The notes under the pieces: model-generated
Database searches by the model: none
The model's input: only the letters and a program-made list of their open reading frames with translations
What the model was told of the DNA's origin: nothing
NCBI RefSeq assembly: GCF_014194695.1
Contig: NZ_JACIAH010000004.1
Coordinates: 305,802 to 369,801 of the forward strand
Length of the DNA: 64,000 nucleotides
Reading direction: 5' to 3'
Origin: Rhizobium sp. BK399
GTDB lineage: Bacteria > Pseudomonadota > Alphaproteobacteria > Rhizobiales > Rhizobiaceae
Translations under genes and position numbers: made by a program
Shown: positions 27,987 to 37,440 of the stretch, piece after piece
Layout: each line of letters starts with the position of its first letter
Numbering within the stretch: the stretch's first letter is position 1

Positions 27987-28920
27987 CGGCCGTGTCCTCA
28001 TCCGTGATCAGCGCGTTGATCTGATGGCCTGTTACGGCAGCCCTGATCGCCTTGAATTTGCGCTTGCCCTTGGCGATTCCGATAACGGTCGACGACTCAC
28101 GTGAGGGGATCGACGCGGAGGCCACCCGCTCGTTGATCGGATTGTCGAGGAGCTTCCCCTCGCTATCAAACACCCAGCCACAGATCTCGCCGACGGCACC
28201 GTTGCGCATCAGCTCCATCATCTCGTCCTTCTCGAGAAAACCGTCGATACAAAGCGGCCCGTCGATGCCGAGCTCTCCGATGCCGACAAACGTCACGTCT
28301 GCCTGTGCGCTGATCTCTAGCGTCGAGCGAACGAGCTGCTGGCCGTGCAGGGTTTCCCTCTCATCCGCCGAGGTGACCAGAACCGGCAGCGGCATCGGAA
28401 AGTGTCGAGCCTTCACCGCGTCAGCCATGCTGAAGATGACGTTGTAGTAAGCAGCGGAGCCATCGGGCGCAATATTGCCGGTCAGCGATACGATGCGGTG
28501 ACTGGGACATTCGATGGCGGGAAGTTGGTCGACGGCCGCCTTCAAGGTTCGTCCTGTTCCAACTGCGAGCACGATAGGGTCAGGGCGCTTGAGCCAGCGC
28601 TCGATTTCCGCTGCGGCGGCCTCCGCGATGCCGACCGTCGTCGAACTGGAGCCCGGGTCGCTTGGCACGACCTCGACATGCTTCAGGTTGAACTTCTTGC
28701 GCACGGCATTGGCGAGTTCGAGACAGGCGGCGATTGGATGGTCGAGCCGCACTTTTATCAGCCGTTCGGCAACCGCGAGCGAGACAAGGCGCTGTGCCGA
28801 TTGCCGTGAAATCCCCATGGAAGAAGCAATCTCATCCTGCGTCCGCCCTGCCACATAGTAGAGCCATCCCGCGCGCGCCGCGTCGTCTAGCCGCCCCGAA
28901 GTCTCGGATTTTCTTACCAT
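27967..28920 (-). CDS. smoC: SorC-family regulator of the polyol operon
   Basis: This 317-residue protein has an N-terminal HTH (ARAGWLYYVAGRTQDEIASS, GISRQSAQRLVSLAVAE, residues 14-50) and a SorC sugar-binding domain with VLAVGTGRTLKAAVDQLP near 117, RIVSLTGNIA, DVTFVGIGELGIDGPL near 205 and FKAIRAAVTGHQINALITDE at the C terminus. It is the first gene of the minus-strand polyol cluster, the place occupied by smoC in related operons, so the symbol rests on context. It should sense an intracellular polyol or sugar phosphate and control smoE onward. Confidence 0.87.
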   Translation of the reverse strand: MVRKSETSGRLDDAARAGWLYYVAGRTQDEIASSMGISRQSAQRLVSLAVAERLIKVRLDHPIAACLELANAVRKKFNLKHVEVVPSDPGSSSTTVGIAEAAAAEIERWLKRPDPIVLAVGTGRTLKAAVDQLPAIECPSHRIVSLTGNIAPDGSAAYYNVIFSMADAVKARHFPMPLPVLVTSADERETLHGQQLVRSTLEISAQADVTFVGIGELGIDGPLCIDGFLEKDEMMELMRNGAVGEICGWVFDSEGKLLDNPINERVASASIPSRESSTVIGIAKGKRKFKAIRAAVTGHQINALITDEDTAEYLLKT

Positions 28921-29143
28921 CAGTCTCTACCATGCTGAAAAGATCGGCCACAGCCGACGCGGATATGCATATTGCGGCAGATCAAACCAGAATTCGGGCA
29001 AATGTCGAGTGCATTGAGAAATTGCACAGCCTATTTTGACATGCCTGGCGAGGGCCGCATGCCATCGGCTTGTCATCTTTGTCGATCAACCTTGCTTGAC
29101 CGAGGATTGAACTGCAAGCTAACTGGCATCGAGGAAAAAAGCT

Positions 29144-29797
29144 GTGCGAATTCTGCTGGTTGAGGATGACAGAATGATTGGTGGCGCGGTGAGGGATCAC
29201 GTCGCTGCGGCCAATCATGCCGTCGACTGGGTGCAAAATCTGGGTGACGCCGACGCAGCCGCGGGACCTGTCGATTACGGGCTCATTCTTCTCGATCTCC
29301 AACTCCCGGATGGCAGTGGCGTCGCGTTTCTACGCGGCCTTCGAGAACGCGGGCTGAAGACACCTGTCATCATTCTGACTGCACGAGATCAGATCTCGGA
29401 CCGCATCGACGGACTGAATGCGGGAGCCGACGACTACCTGGTGAAGCCGTTCAACCTTGACGAGTTGGAAGCGCGTATCATGGCGGTCGCTCGCCGCTAT
29501 GATGCCAACCCGCATCCGGTCGTCCGCATCTCGGACATTGAAATCAACCGGCCCCTGCATCAGATCTCGGTCGCCGGCGAAACGATCATCCTGACGAGCC
29601 GTGAATGGGCGGTACTCGATCTGTTGACGGCTCGCCCAGGCGCGATCGTCCCCAAAGATCGGATCGAGGAAGCGCTCTACGCATTCGGTTCGGAAATCGA
29701 AAGCAACACCGTCGAGGTCTATGTGAGCCGTCTGCGCAAGAAGATCGGCAAGGACAGGATCCGCACTGCCCGCGGCATCGGCTACACACTCGGATGA
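29144..29797 (+). CDS. OmpR/PhoB-family response regulator (PmrA/QseB type)
   Basis: This 217-residue protein has a receiver domain starting MRILLVEDDRMIGGAV, with acidic pocket EDD at residues 7-9, the phospho-acceptor aspartate in LILLDLQLPDGSG near 51, and the conserved lysine in DDYLVKPFNLDEL near 101. A winged-helix DNA-binding domain covers about residues 125-217 (LTSREWAVLDLLTARPG, VYVSRLRKKIG, IRTARGIGYTLG). The start is GTG at 29144. The stop overlaps the sensor kinase start (ATGA), so the pair is co-translated. Its targets are unknown. Confidence 0.93.
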   Translation: MRILLVEDDRMIGGAVRDHVAAANHAVDWVQNLGDADAAAGPVDYGLILLDLQLPDGSGVAFLRGLRERGLKTPVIILTARDQISDRIDGLNAGADDYLVKPFNLDELEARIMAVARRYDANPHPVVRISDIEINRPLHQISVAGETIILTSREWAVLDLLTARPGAIVPKDRIEEALYAFGSEIESNTVEVYVSRLRKKIGKDRIRTARGIGYTLG

Positions 29798-31134
29798 AGA
29801 TGAAGCGCGAACGCAGCATCACTGGCCCGCTCATTCTCGCCCTGACGACCGTCATGGTCGTCTTCTGGCTTGCCGCGATCGGCCTCAGCGTCCGCGTGAT
29901 GCAGCACGAGTTCGATGAGATTTTCGATAGCGCGCAGCAGGAGACCACCGAGCGTCTCCTGGCTTTGATCCTTGACGATTTGAACCAGCGTGCGGACGTC
30001 GATCCGCGCAGCGTCGCCATGCTCAACACTGCCGCCAGTCGAGAATATCTGACTTATCAGGTCCGCGACGCCAGCGGCAAGGTAGCACTGCGTTCGAATG
30101 ATGCTCCGGCAGAGCCTTTCGATGCACCGCTTCGCACGGGCTTCTATGACACGACGACAGCACGAATCTACACCGAGATGACGGCTGACGGCTCCCTTTT
30201 TCTGCAGGTGGCCGACCGGTTCAAGAACCGCCGCGAAGCCGTTCGCGAAAGTTCCGTCACCTTGCTCATCCCATTGGTCGCCCTTATTCCCGCCAGCATC
30301 TTTGCGATCTGGTTCATCGTCGGGCGGGCGCTTCGGCCGATCGAGGAACTTCGGCGAGATATCGGGACGAAAGACAGTGGCAACATGGCTGAGGTCGACG
30401 ATCGGGGTCTGCCGGTCGAACTGAGGCCGATCGCAAGATCGGTCAACCTTCTCCTCGGACGCCTGCGTGCCGCCCTCGAAGCAGAGCGCGAATTCACCGC
30501 CAACAGTGCTCACGAGTTGAGAACGCCGATCGCCGGAGCGCTTGCACAGACGCAGCGGCTTATCGAGGAACTGCCGTCCGGCGCAACGCAGGACCGCGTC
30601 CGGCAGGTTGAGGCTTCGCTGGTCAATCTCGGCCGTCTGGCAGAGAAACTGCTGCAGCTTTCCCGCGCGGAAGCCGGCATCGGCGGAAGCGCAAGTGCAG
30701 TCGACCTGCGCCCGGTCCTCGACATGGTGGTCACCGATTTCCAGCGCGACAGCCGCACGAATGGAAGGCTTCAATACTCCGCGGCGCCGGACGCAAAGCT
30801 CGTCCGCACTGCCGACATGGATGCCTTCGGCATTGTCACGCGAAACCTGATCGAGAATGCCCTGCTCCACGGCGATCCGGACCTCCCCGTCAATGTCAGT
30901 CTCGAAAGCGGCGGCATCGTGCGCGTTGTGAACGGCGGGCCATTGATCCGAGAGGCTGAGATGGCTGGACTGAAAAAGCGCTTCAGCCGCGGCAAGACGA
31001 GTGCGTCCGGCTCCGGCCTCGGGCTCGCTATCGCCGACCGTATCGTCTGCCAGATGGGCGGGACACTGGAACTGCTATCACCGGCGACGGGAGCGAAAGC
31101 CGGCTTTGAAGCAAAAATGACCCTACCGGCCTAG
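29794..31134 (+). CDS. Sensor histidine kinase (QseC/TctE type)
   Basis: This 446-residue inner-membrane kinase has helix 1 GPLILALTTVMVVFWLAAIGLSV, a periplasmic sensor of about 135 residues, helix 2 LLIPLVALIPASIFAIWFIVG near 160 and a short HAMP-like region RALRPIEELRRDI. The phospho-accepting histidine is in FTANSAHELRTPIAGALAQ near 245. The ATPase domain has the N box NLIENALLHG near 355 and G box SGSGLGLAIADRI near 408. It autophosphorylates and passes phosphate to the regulator encoded just upstream. The start at 29794 overlaps the regulator stop. Confidence 0.93.
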   Translation: MKMKRERSITGPLILALTTVMVVFWLAAIGLSVRVMQHEFDEIFDSAQQETTERLLALILDDLNQRADVDPRSVAMLNTAASREYLTYQVRDASGKVALRSNDAPAEPFDAPLRTGFYDTTTARIYTEMTADGSLFLQVADRFKNRREAVRESSVTLLIPLVALIPASIFAIWFIVGRALRPIEELRRDIGTKDSGNMAEVDDRGLPVELRPIARSVNLLLGRLRAALEAEREFTANSAHELRTPIAGALAQTQRLIEELPSGATQDRVRQVEASLVNLGRLAEKLLQLSRAEAGIGGSASAVDLRPVLDMVVTDFQRDSRTNGRLQYSAAPDAKLVRTADMDAFGIVTRNLIENALLHGDPDLPVNVSLESGGIVRVVNGGPLIREAEMAGLKKRFSRGKTSASGSGLGLAIADRIVCQMGGTLELLSPATGAKAGFEAKMTLPA

Positions 31135-31206
31135 CCCGGTTTCGGCTTGCAAAACCTGCCGAAGGGTGCGAGCAGACGCAGAGGCCATCCAAACAGCAGA
31201 ACCCAA

Positions 31207-32130
31207 ATGATCATTTCTTTTGACATCGGCGGCTCCGCCATCAAGGGCGGAGTGGCGCACTCCGAAGCCGACATCACGCCACTTGGCCGGCGCCCGACCC
31301 CCAAGGACGATTTTGCCGCCTTCGTCGAGACGCTGCGTGCCATCATCGCCGAAACCGGCGAGAAGCCGACACGCCTTGCCTTCTCCATCGCAGGCGTCGT
31401 CGACCCGGACACGCAAAGGCTGACCTGCGCCAACATTCCCTGTATTCACGGCCGCGATCTCGCCGCCGACCTCGAAGCTGAACTCGGCCTGCCGGTCGTA
31501 ATTGCGAATGATGCCGACTGCTTCGCCATGGCGGAGGCCGATCTCGGCGCCGGGCGCGGCCACCGCATCGTTCTGGGCGCCATTCTCGGAACCGGCGTCG
31601 GCGGCGGTGTGGTTGCGGATGGACGACTGATCAATGCCGCGGGCGGCTTTGCCGGTGAATGGGGACATGGTCCGGCCCTGGCGTCTCATGCCGGCAATCC
31701 GCCCGTCGCGATTCCAGCCTACCCCTGCGGCTGTGGCCAGAAGGGGTGCGTCGATACCGTCGGCGGCGCTCGTGGTCTCGAGCGCTTGCATAAGACGCTG
31801 CATGACATCGATCTCTCCAGTCAGGAGATCATCGATGATTGGTTGAAGGGCGAGTCCCAAGCGGCGCGCACCATCGATGTCTTCATCGATCTTGTCGCCT
31901 CGCCGCTCGCGCTAACAATCAACATCACCGGCGCGACCATCGTTCCAGTCGGCGGCGGGCTTTCCAATGTCGAAGAGCTGCTTGCGGAGCTGGACAAGGC
32001 AGTTCGGCAGCGCATCCTGCGCAAATTCGATCGACCGCTCGTGGTCCGCAGTGAATGCCGCGTCGAGCCCGGCCTGATCGGCGCCGCGCTGCTCGGCCTG
32101 AAAGCGGAAGCCGCCCACCTCGCAGCTTGA
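31207..32130 (+). CDS. ROK-family sugar kinase (NagK-like)
   Basis: This 307-residue ROK protein has the N-terminal phosphate loop MIISFDIGGSAIKGGV, the catalytic aspartate in VIANDADCFAMAEA near residue 103, ATP-binding GAILGTGVGGGVVADG near 130, the EWGHGPA glutamate-histidine pair, and the zinc motif CGCGQKGCVDT near 180. It has no DNA-binding domain, so it is a kinase, probably for N-acetylglucosamine, glucose or fructose. The ribosome site is weak, and translation may depend on the upstream kinase gene 72 bases away. It is convergent with the RND operon. Confidence 0.87.
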   Translation: MIISFDIGGSAIKGGVAHSEADITPLGRRPTPKDDFAAFVETLRAIIAETGEKPTRLAFSIAGVVDPDTQRLTCANIPCIHGRDLAADLEAELGLPVVIANDADCFAMAEADLGAGRGHRIVLGAILGTGVGGGVVADGRLINAAGGFAGEWGHGPALASHAGNPPVAIPAYPCGCGQKGCVDTVGGARGLERLHKTLHDIDLSSQEIIDDWLKGESQAARTIDVFIDLVASPLALTINITGATIVPVGGGLSNVEELLAELDKAVRQRILRKFDRPLVVRSECRVEPGLIGAALLGLKAEAAHLAA

Positions 32131-32133
32131 GCC

Positions 32134-32165
32134 AAAAGAAAATGGCGCGGTTCTCACCGCGCCAT
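32134..32165. terminator. Terminator between ROK kinase and RND operon
   Basis: ATGGCGCGGT and ACCGCGCCAT form a perfect 10-bp stem with a TCTC loop. On the minus strand the stem is followed by TTTCTTTT, making a strong Rho-independent terminator for the RND operon. It also follows the ROK stop on the plus strand. Confidence 0.82.
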
Positions 32166-32173
32166 CGTTCCCG

Positions 32174-35100
32174 TCATTCCGCCGCGAGGGCCGGCGGGTG
32201 CATCGCCTCCGCCTCTTCCGCTGCATTGCCGTTCGCTGCACCCTGCGCCGCCGCCGTCTTCGGCTCCTTGCCGAAGAACAGCGCATAGGCCGCAGGCAGC
32301 ACTAGGATCGTCAATACCGTGGCAACCAGAATGCCGCCCATCATGGCGTATGCCAGCGGCCCCCAGAAAACGCCACGTGAGATCGGGATTAGCGCCAGAA
32401 CCGCCGTCAGCGCCGTCAGCATGATCGGGCGGAACCGTCGTACCGCAGCACCAACGATCGCTTCCTGTCGATGCATTCCCGCCTTGATGTCCTGGTCGAT
32501 CTGATCGACGAGAATGATCGAGTTGCGGATGATGATCCCGAGCAGTGCGATGACGCCGAGGATGGCAACGAAGCCGAACGGCGCACCCGATATCAGGAGG
32601 GCCGCAGCCGCACCGATGATCCCGAGCGGTCCGGTCGCAAGCACGAGCATCGCCTTGCCGAAGTGCTGCAGCTGCGCCATCAGCAGGAGAACGATGACGA
32701 CGAGCATGATCGGCGCCTTCGCGGCAATCGAAGCCTGGCTTTCGGCGGAATCTTCCGCGCCACCCTGGATCTCGATCTTGTAGCCGGCCGGCAGGCTGTC
32801 GCGCAGCGGCTGCATGTCGGCATACATCTTCATGACGACATCGTTGGACTGAACGTCGTCAGGCAATGTCGCCCGGACGGTGATGGTCGGCAGACGGTCG
32901 CGCCGCCATTCGATCCCCTGCTCCAGAACCGGCACCACCTTGGCAACCTGGGAGACCGGGACGAAGCCGCCGAAATCCGTCGGCACGTAGACCGAATTGA
33001 CGGCCGACAGCAGCGAACGATTGGCTTCCGGTTCGCGGGCAACGATCGACACCGTCTCCTCGCCGTCGCGGAAGTCATCGAGCGGCGCACCGGAGACTGC
33101 TGTCTGCAGCATCTGGCGTACTCGCTGTGAGGTGACACCGAGCGCACGGGCACGGTCCTGATCGATCACCAGCTTCATCGCCGGCACTGGCTCCAACCAG
33201 TCGTCATGGATCGCACCGAGTTGCGGATTAGCCTGGAACTTCGCCTTCACCTCATGGGCTATCTTGCGGACTTCCTGACGGTCCGGCCCCATGATGCGCA
33301 TCTGCACAGGCCAGCCCGTCGGCGGGCCAAGGAACAGACGATCCACCTTGCCGCGGATATCGGGGAAGTCTTCGGCAAGAATCATCCGTAGCTTCACGAT
33401 TAGGCGTTCACGCGCCGGCTCGTCGTTTGCCATGACGAGAAGCTGCGCGAAGTTCGGATTGCGAAGCTGCTGGTCGAGCGGGAGGAAGAAGCGCGGGGCA
33501 CCCTCGCCGATATAGGTGGCAACGAATTTCTTGTCCTTGTCGCCCATGATTTTGGCTTCGAGCGCCTTTGCCTGCGTCTCGACTTCCTTGATGCTGGTGC
33601 CTTCAGGCAGCCACAGATCGACCAGGATTTCCGGGCGCGAGGACTGCGGGAAGAAATTCTGCGGGATGAACTGGAACGCCCAAAGACTGGTCGCAAAGGT
33701 CACCAGTGTCATCGCCACCACGATGATGCGATGACGCACGGCCCAGCCAACCGTCGCCCGAAGGCGTCGATAGAAGCTGGTATCGAAGGCATCGTGGTGT
33801 TCGCCCGCGTGATGGCGCTGCTTCAGGATCATGTAGCCGAGCCACGGCGTGAAATAGACAGCCACGAACCATGAGACGACGAGTGCAATGCCGACCACAT
33901 AGAACAGCGTGCGCACATACTCGCCGGCGGTTGACGCCGCAAAGCCAACCGGAATGAAGCCGGCGGTGGTGATCAGCGTACCGGTCAGCATCGGGAAGGC
34001 GGTCGAGGAATAGGCGAAGCTTGCCGCTTCGATCTTCACAAGGCCTTCCTCTAGCTTTCGCTCCATCAACTCGACGACGATCATTGCGTCGTCGACGAGC
34101 AGGCCGAGCGCAATGATCAGCGCCCCGAGCGAGATGCGCTGCAGGTCGATCCCGAGTTCGTACATGATGGCGAAAGTCGCGGCGAGCACCAGCGGGATGG
34201 CGATCGCGATGACGAGACCGGAACGCCAGCCGATCGACAGGAAGGAGACGATCAACACGATGATCAACGCCTCGCCGAGCGCATGCATGAACTCGCTAAT
34301 CGCGTCGGTGACGACGTCGGGCTGATTGGAGATCTGGTCGACGGCAACGCCGTAAGGTAGTGATCCCTCGAAGCGCTCGTAAGTGGCTTCGACATCCTTG
34401 CCGACATCGGTCACCTTGAAGCCCTTTGCCATGACGACGCCGACCTGGACGCTCTCGTGACCGTTGAAGCGATATTTGCGCTGATACGGATCTTCGAGGC
34501 CGGAATAGACGGTGGCTATATCGCCAAGACGCGTGACCTGATTGCCGGCCTTCAGCCGCAGTTCGCGGATGTCCTCGGCTTTCGTCACGTCGCCTTCGAC
34601 GGAAATACGCACCGAACGCGTGCCGGTATCGACGGACCCGGCGGGATCGACGTTGTTCTGGCCCTTGATAGCGTTCTGCAGGTCGAGCACGGTCAGCCCC
34701 CGCTCGGCCAGCGCCTTCGAGGAGACGTCGACGTAGATCTTCTCCGGTTGGTCGCCGATGATGACCGCCTTTTCGACGCCCGGCGTCGTCAGCAGCATGT
34801 CACGCGCCTGGATCGCGAACTTCTTCAGCTCGGGATAACTGTAGCCATCTCCGCTGATCGAATGCAGCGTGATGTAGGTATCGCCAAATTCGTCGTTGAA
34901 ATAGGGGCCGAGCAACCCTTCCGGCAGCTCATTGGAGATATCGCCGACCTTCTTGCGCACCTGGTAGAAGGCGTCAGCCACCTGTTCGCTATTGGTGTCG
35001 CCCTTGACCTGCAGCGTGATGATGGCGCTGCCGGCCCGCGTATAGGACTTGACCCAATCGATATGCGGGGTTTCCTGCAGCTTTCGCTCGATCTTGTTGA

Positions 35101-35326
35101 CGACCTGGTCTTCCATTTCCTGGATGGAGGCACCCGGCCAGATGGCCTGCACGACCATGACGCGGAACGTAAAGTCGGGATCTTCCTTCTGGCCCATGCG
35201 CATCAGGCCAAGGACGCCGGTGATCAGGATCAGGCCGAACAGGAAGCGTGCGATGCTCGGATGGCCGATTGCCCAGCGTGATAGGTTAAATGGGCGTTTT
35301 TCGGCGTTGGAGTTGTCCATGGTCAT
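32174..35326 (-). CDS. RND-family efflux transporter, inner-membrane pump
   Basis: This 1050-residue RND pump has two repeats of one membrane helix, a large periplasmic domain and five helices. The proton-relay DD pair is in ALGLLVDDAMIVVELMERKL near residue 405, and a second conserved block VIALLGIIIRNSIILVDQID lies near 950. The N-terminal SRWAIGHPSIARFLFGLILI is typical of the NolGHI/MexF-related, HAE-1-like group. It uses proton influx to export drugs or lipophilic molecules. AGGAGAGGATT precedes the start. It follows the membrane-fusion gene by 20 bases; no outer-membrane channel gene is nearby, so a shared TolC-like protein is likely. Confidence 0.93.
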   Translation of the reverse strand: MTMDNSNAEKRPFNLSRWAIGHPSIARFLFGLILITGVLGLMRMGQKEDPDFTFRVMVVQAIWPGASIQEMEDQVVNKIERKLQETPHIDWVKSYTRAGSAIITLQVKGDTNSEQVADAFYQVRKKVGDISNELPEGLLGPYFNDEFGDTYITLHSISGDGYSYPELKKFAIQARDMLLTTPGVEKAVIIGDQPEKIYVDVSSKALAERGLTVLDLQNAIKGQNNVDPAGSVDTGTRSVRISVEGDVTKAEDIRELRLKAGNQVTRLGDIATVYSGLEDPYQRKYRFNGHESVQVGVVMAKGFKVTDVGKDVEATYERFEGSLPYGVAVDQISNQPDVVTDAISEFMHALGEALIIVLIVSFLSIGWRSGLVIAIAIPLVLAATFAIMYELGIDLQRISLGALIIALGLLVDDAMIVVELMERKLEEGLVKIEAASFAYSSTAFPMLTGTLITTAGFIPVGFAASTAGEYVRTLFYVVGIALVVSWFVAVYFTPWLGYMILKQRHHAGEHHDAFDTSFYRRLRATVGWAVRHRIIVVAMTLVTFATSLWAFQFIPQNFFPQSSRPEILVDLWLPEGTSIKEVETQAKALEAKIMGDKDKKFVATYIGEGAPRFFLPLDQQLRNPNFAQLLVMANDEPARERLIVKLRMILAEDFPDIRGKVDRLFLGPPTGWPVQMRIMGPDRQEVRKIAHEVKAKFQANPQLGAIHDDWLEPVPAMKLVIDQDRARALGVTSQRVRQMLQTAVSGAPLDDFRDGEETVSIVAREPEANRSLLSAVNSVYVPTDFGGFVPVSQVAKVVPVLEQGIEWRRDRLPTITVRATLPDDVQSNDVVMKMYADMQPLRDSLPAGYKIEIQGGAEDSAESQASIAAKAPIMLVVIVLLLMAQLQHFGKAMLVLATGPLGIIGAAAALLISGAPFGFVAILGVIALLGIIIRNSIILVDQIDQDIKAGMHRQEAIVGAAVRRFRPIMLTALTAVLALIPISRGVFWGPLAYAMMGGILVATVLTILVLPAAYALFFGKEPKTAAAQGAANGNAAEEAEAMHPPALAAE

Positions 35327-35346
35327 AATCCTCTCCTGACCAGGTC

Positions 35347-36483
35347 TCAGCGAATGACGTCGCCGGTTTCGGCTTGCGCCGACTGCTGCTCCGGCAGCTT
35401 GACCTTGAGGTTCTCGGCCATGAACTGCGTGCCAGCCGCGACGACGAGATCGCCGCTTTTCAACCCGTCGGCGACATGGACGCCGCCACCGGTGAAGTCC
35501 GCCACCTTGATTTCGCGGGCGTGAACCGTCGAGGCGTTGCGATCGACGACCCAGACGATCTTCTTGCCTTCACGTTCGGCGAGCGCGCTTAGCGGAATAG
35601 CGACGTCGGTCTCAGCATTGCCAACAGCGGCTTCGATCGTCGCCGTCATGCCAAGCAGCACCCGATCATCTGTCGGGAGGCTGACACGAACGGAAAAGGT
35701 GCGCGACTGGGGATCGGCGCTGCCGGAAACCTCGCGTACCTTGCCGTCGAGCACCAGTTTGCTGTCGGACCAGAAGGTGGCTTTCACAGTCTTGCCTGGC
35801 TTGAACTGTGCAATGTCGTTCTCGGGAACGGCGATCTGCACTTCCTTCTCGCCGTCCAGCGCGACCACGGCTACAGGCGTCCCGGCAGCAACAACGGCGC
35901 CGGTGTCGGCACTGATCGATGTCACGATACCATTCCGGTCAGCCTTCAGCTCGGTATAGACAACCTGGTTTTTTGCCTGGTCGAGCGACGAAGCAGCAGC
36001 ATCGCGCGTTGAGACTGCCTGATCGTAGCTGAGAGCCGCCTGTTCCATCTGCGATTTTGCCGTGACGCTCTTATCGAACAGCTGCTGAGCGCGCTTGTTG
36101 GCAAGGTCGGCGGTCGCCACACCCTTTTCGGCGGCGGCAAGGTTTGCTTCGGCGGTTCTGACCGCCAGCTCGTAGTCGGTCGGATCGATTTCGGCGAGCA
36201 GATCACCAGGCTTGACGCGATCGCCAATGTTGACACGACGGTCGGTGATCTTGCCGGCGACGCGGAAGCCGAGATTCATCTCGACGCGGGCCTTCACGGC
36301 ACCGGAATAGTCCAGCGCACGCGTACCGCGAGCCTCGGCAATTTCCACCACCTTGACCGGGCGGATGATCTCTTTCGTTTCGGCCTTCTTCTCCTCGCTG
36401 CAGCCAGATATGGCAAGCGTAACGGCGCCGAGGAGCGCGAAAGTGGCAAACGACGGCAACTGCACTGTCTTCAGCGAAATCAT
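35347..36483 (-). CDS. RND efflux membrane-fusion lipoprotein
   Basis: This 378-residue HlyD-like adaptor has a signal peptide and lipobox AISGCSEE, giving lipid attachment at cysteine near residue 28. The biotinyl-lipoyl half-domains MNLGFRVAGKITDRRVNIGD and LKADRNGIVTSISADTG flank a helical hairpin of about 80 residues (YELAVRTAEANLAAAEKG). Beta-barrel and membrane-proximal domains follow. It bridges the RND pump and an outer-membrane channel in the periplasm. The ATG at 36483 follows CAGGAG by 9 bases. It lies between tetR and the pump gene in one operon. Confidence 0.92.
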   Translation of the reverse strand: MISLKTVQLPSFATFALLGAVTLAISGCSEEKKAETKEIIRPVKVVEIAEARGTRALDYSGAVKARVEMNLGFRVAGKITDRRVNIGDRVKPGDLLAEIDPTDYELAVRTAEANLAAAEKGVATADLANKRAQQLFDKSVTAKSQMEQAALSYDQAVSTRDAAASSLDQAKNQVVYTELKADRNGIVTSISADTGAVVAAGTPVAVVALDGEKEVQIAVPENDIAQFKPGKTVKATFWSDSKLVLDGKVREVSGSADPQSRTFSVRVSLPTDDRVLLGMTATIEAAVGNAETDVAIPLSALAEREGKKIVWVVDRNASTVHAREIKVADFTGGGVHVADGLKSGDLVVAAGTQFMAENLKVKLPEQQSAQAETGDVIR

Positions 36484-36535
36484 CTTTCGCACTCCTGAAA
36501 TCGTTTATCGGTTGATCTGCGGCTTTTACCGCTCG

Positions 36536-37153
36536 TTATTTTTTCAGCGCCCGGATCGAGAACTCGACCAGTTCGTCAACAGTGGCGCGGTTGGTCTTGG
36601 CAAGACATTGCGCCACCATCTGCGGATGGCAGAGGGTGACGGTGGCCGCCCCGAAGCAGCGTGAGGCGACATCCGCATCCTGCTCGGCAAATTCGCCGGC
36701 AGCGATCCCTTCGCGGATCACGTCAGCGAGCAATTCATGAATACTGTCGACATGCTTTTCGATGACGTGCCAGTCACGCTCGATGGCGACGACGACCATC
36801 TCGTGCACCTTTTCCTGGTCGAGCATGGTGTCGACCGTCATCTGGTATTGGCCCTGCACGAACCTGCGCAGCCGATCGGAGGCGCTGATCTGCAGGTGGC
36901 AGGCATCGTAGGCCATCTGGTAGCTGGCAGCGAGCATGCGGCCGCAGATCGCCTGATGGATTTCCACCTTCGAGGCAAAGAAGCGGTAGACATTCGCCGG
37001 CGACATGCCGAGATCGCGCGCAATGTCGGCAACGGTGGTTTTGGAGTACCCATAGTGACGGAAAAGGCGCTCGCCAGCGTCAAGAATGCGCGTCACATTC
37101 TCCTGGCGAGCCAATTCGATGGTGTTTTCCGCTGCATCGGCAACCAACTTCAT
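36536..37153 (-). CDS. TetR-family repressor of the RND operon
   Basis: This 205-residue repressor has an HTH in residues 15-60: ENVTRILDAGERLFRHYGYS, TVADIARDLGMSPANVYRFF. A C-terminal ligand domain follows. It is transcribed with the membrane-fusion and pump genes and probably represses the whole operon. The ATG at 37153 has GAGG close upstream; ATG at 37162 lies at the edge of the inverted repeat. The perfect 14-bp inverted repeat over the promoter is the likely operator. Confidence 0.9.
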   Translation of the reverse strand: MKLVADAAENTIELARQENVTRILDAGERLFRHYGYSKTTVADIARDLGMSPANVYRFFASKVEIHQAICGRMLAASYQMAYDACHLQISASDRLRRFVQGQYQMTVDTMLDQEKVHEMVVVAIERDWHVIEKHVDSIHELLADVIREGIAAGEFAEQDADVASRCFGAATVTLCHPQMVAQCLAKTNRATVDELVEFSIRALKK

Positions 37154-37161
37154 GCACCTCA

Positions 37162-37220
37162 TTTACGACTGACGATTTTTGAATTTCGTCAGTCGTAAAA
37201 TAACAATCGTAATATGTCAA
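37162..37220 (-). promoter_or_regulatory. RND operon promoter with 14-bp inverted repeat operator
   Basis: TTTACGACTGACGA (37162-37175) and TCGTCAGTCGTAAA (37186-37199) are perfect inverted repeats with a 10-base spacer. On the minus strand TTGACA (37220-37215) is followed after 17 bases by TACGAC inside one arm, so a bound repressor would cover the -10 box and the leader of tetR. Confidence 0.75.
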
Positions 37221-37440
37221 CGTTTTCTTGGGAACGGGACAACCAATCCGATGCCGTCAACGTCCAAGCTAGGGAAGTCACTGTGTTCGAGTGGGCGATG
37301 TATGCAGGATGCCGTAGGCAAGCGGTATCGCCCGCTGGCTAAGTCACGGCGCAATTGCCTTCAGATGCATGGGGCCGAAAGAACCATGCGGCTGACAAAG
37401 TGCCGACGCTGATGCGCGGCACTCGGCCTTAGGTCATAGC

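Noticed and set aside
31136..31206. Longer start for the ROK kinase at 31147
   Set aside because: The extra 20 residues are basic and unlike ROK proteins; the phosphate loop begins right after the ATG at 31207.
34457..35281. 274-codon frame opposite the RND pump gene
   Set aside because: Antisense of a conserved RND domain with no ribosome site or family match.
37179..37412. 77-codon plus frame downstream of the RND promoter
   Set aside because: Begins inside the TetR operator, lacks a ribosome site and has arginine-rich, non-conserved composition.
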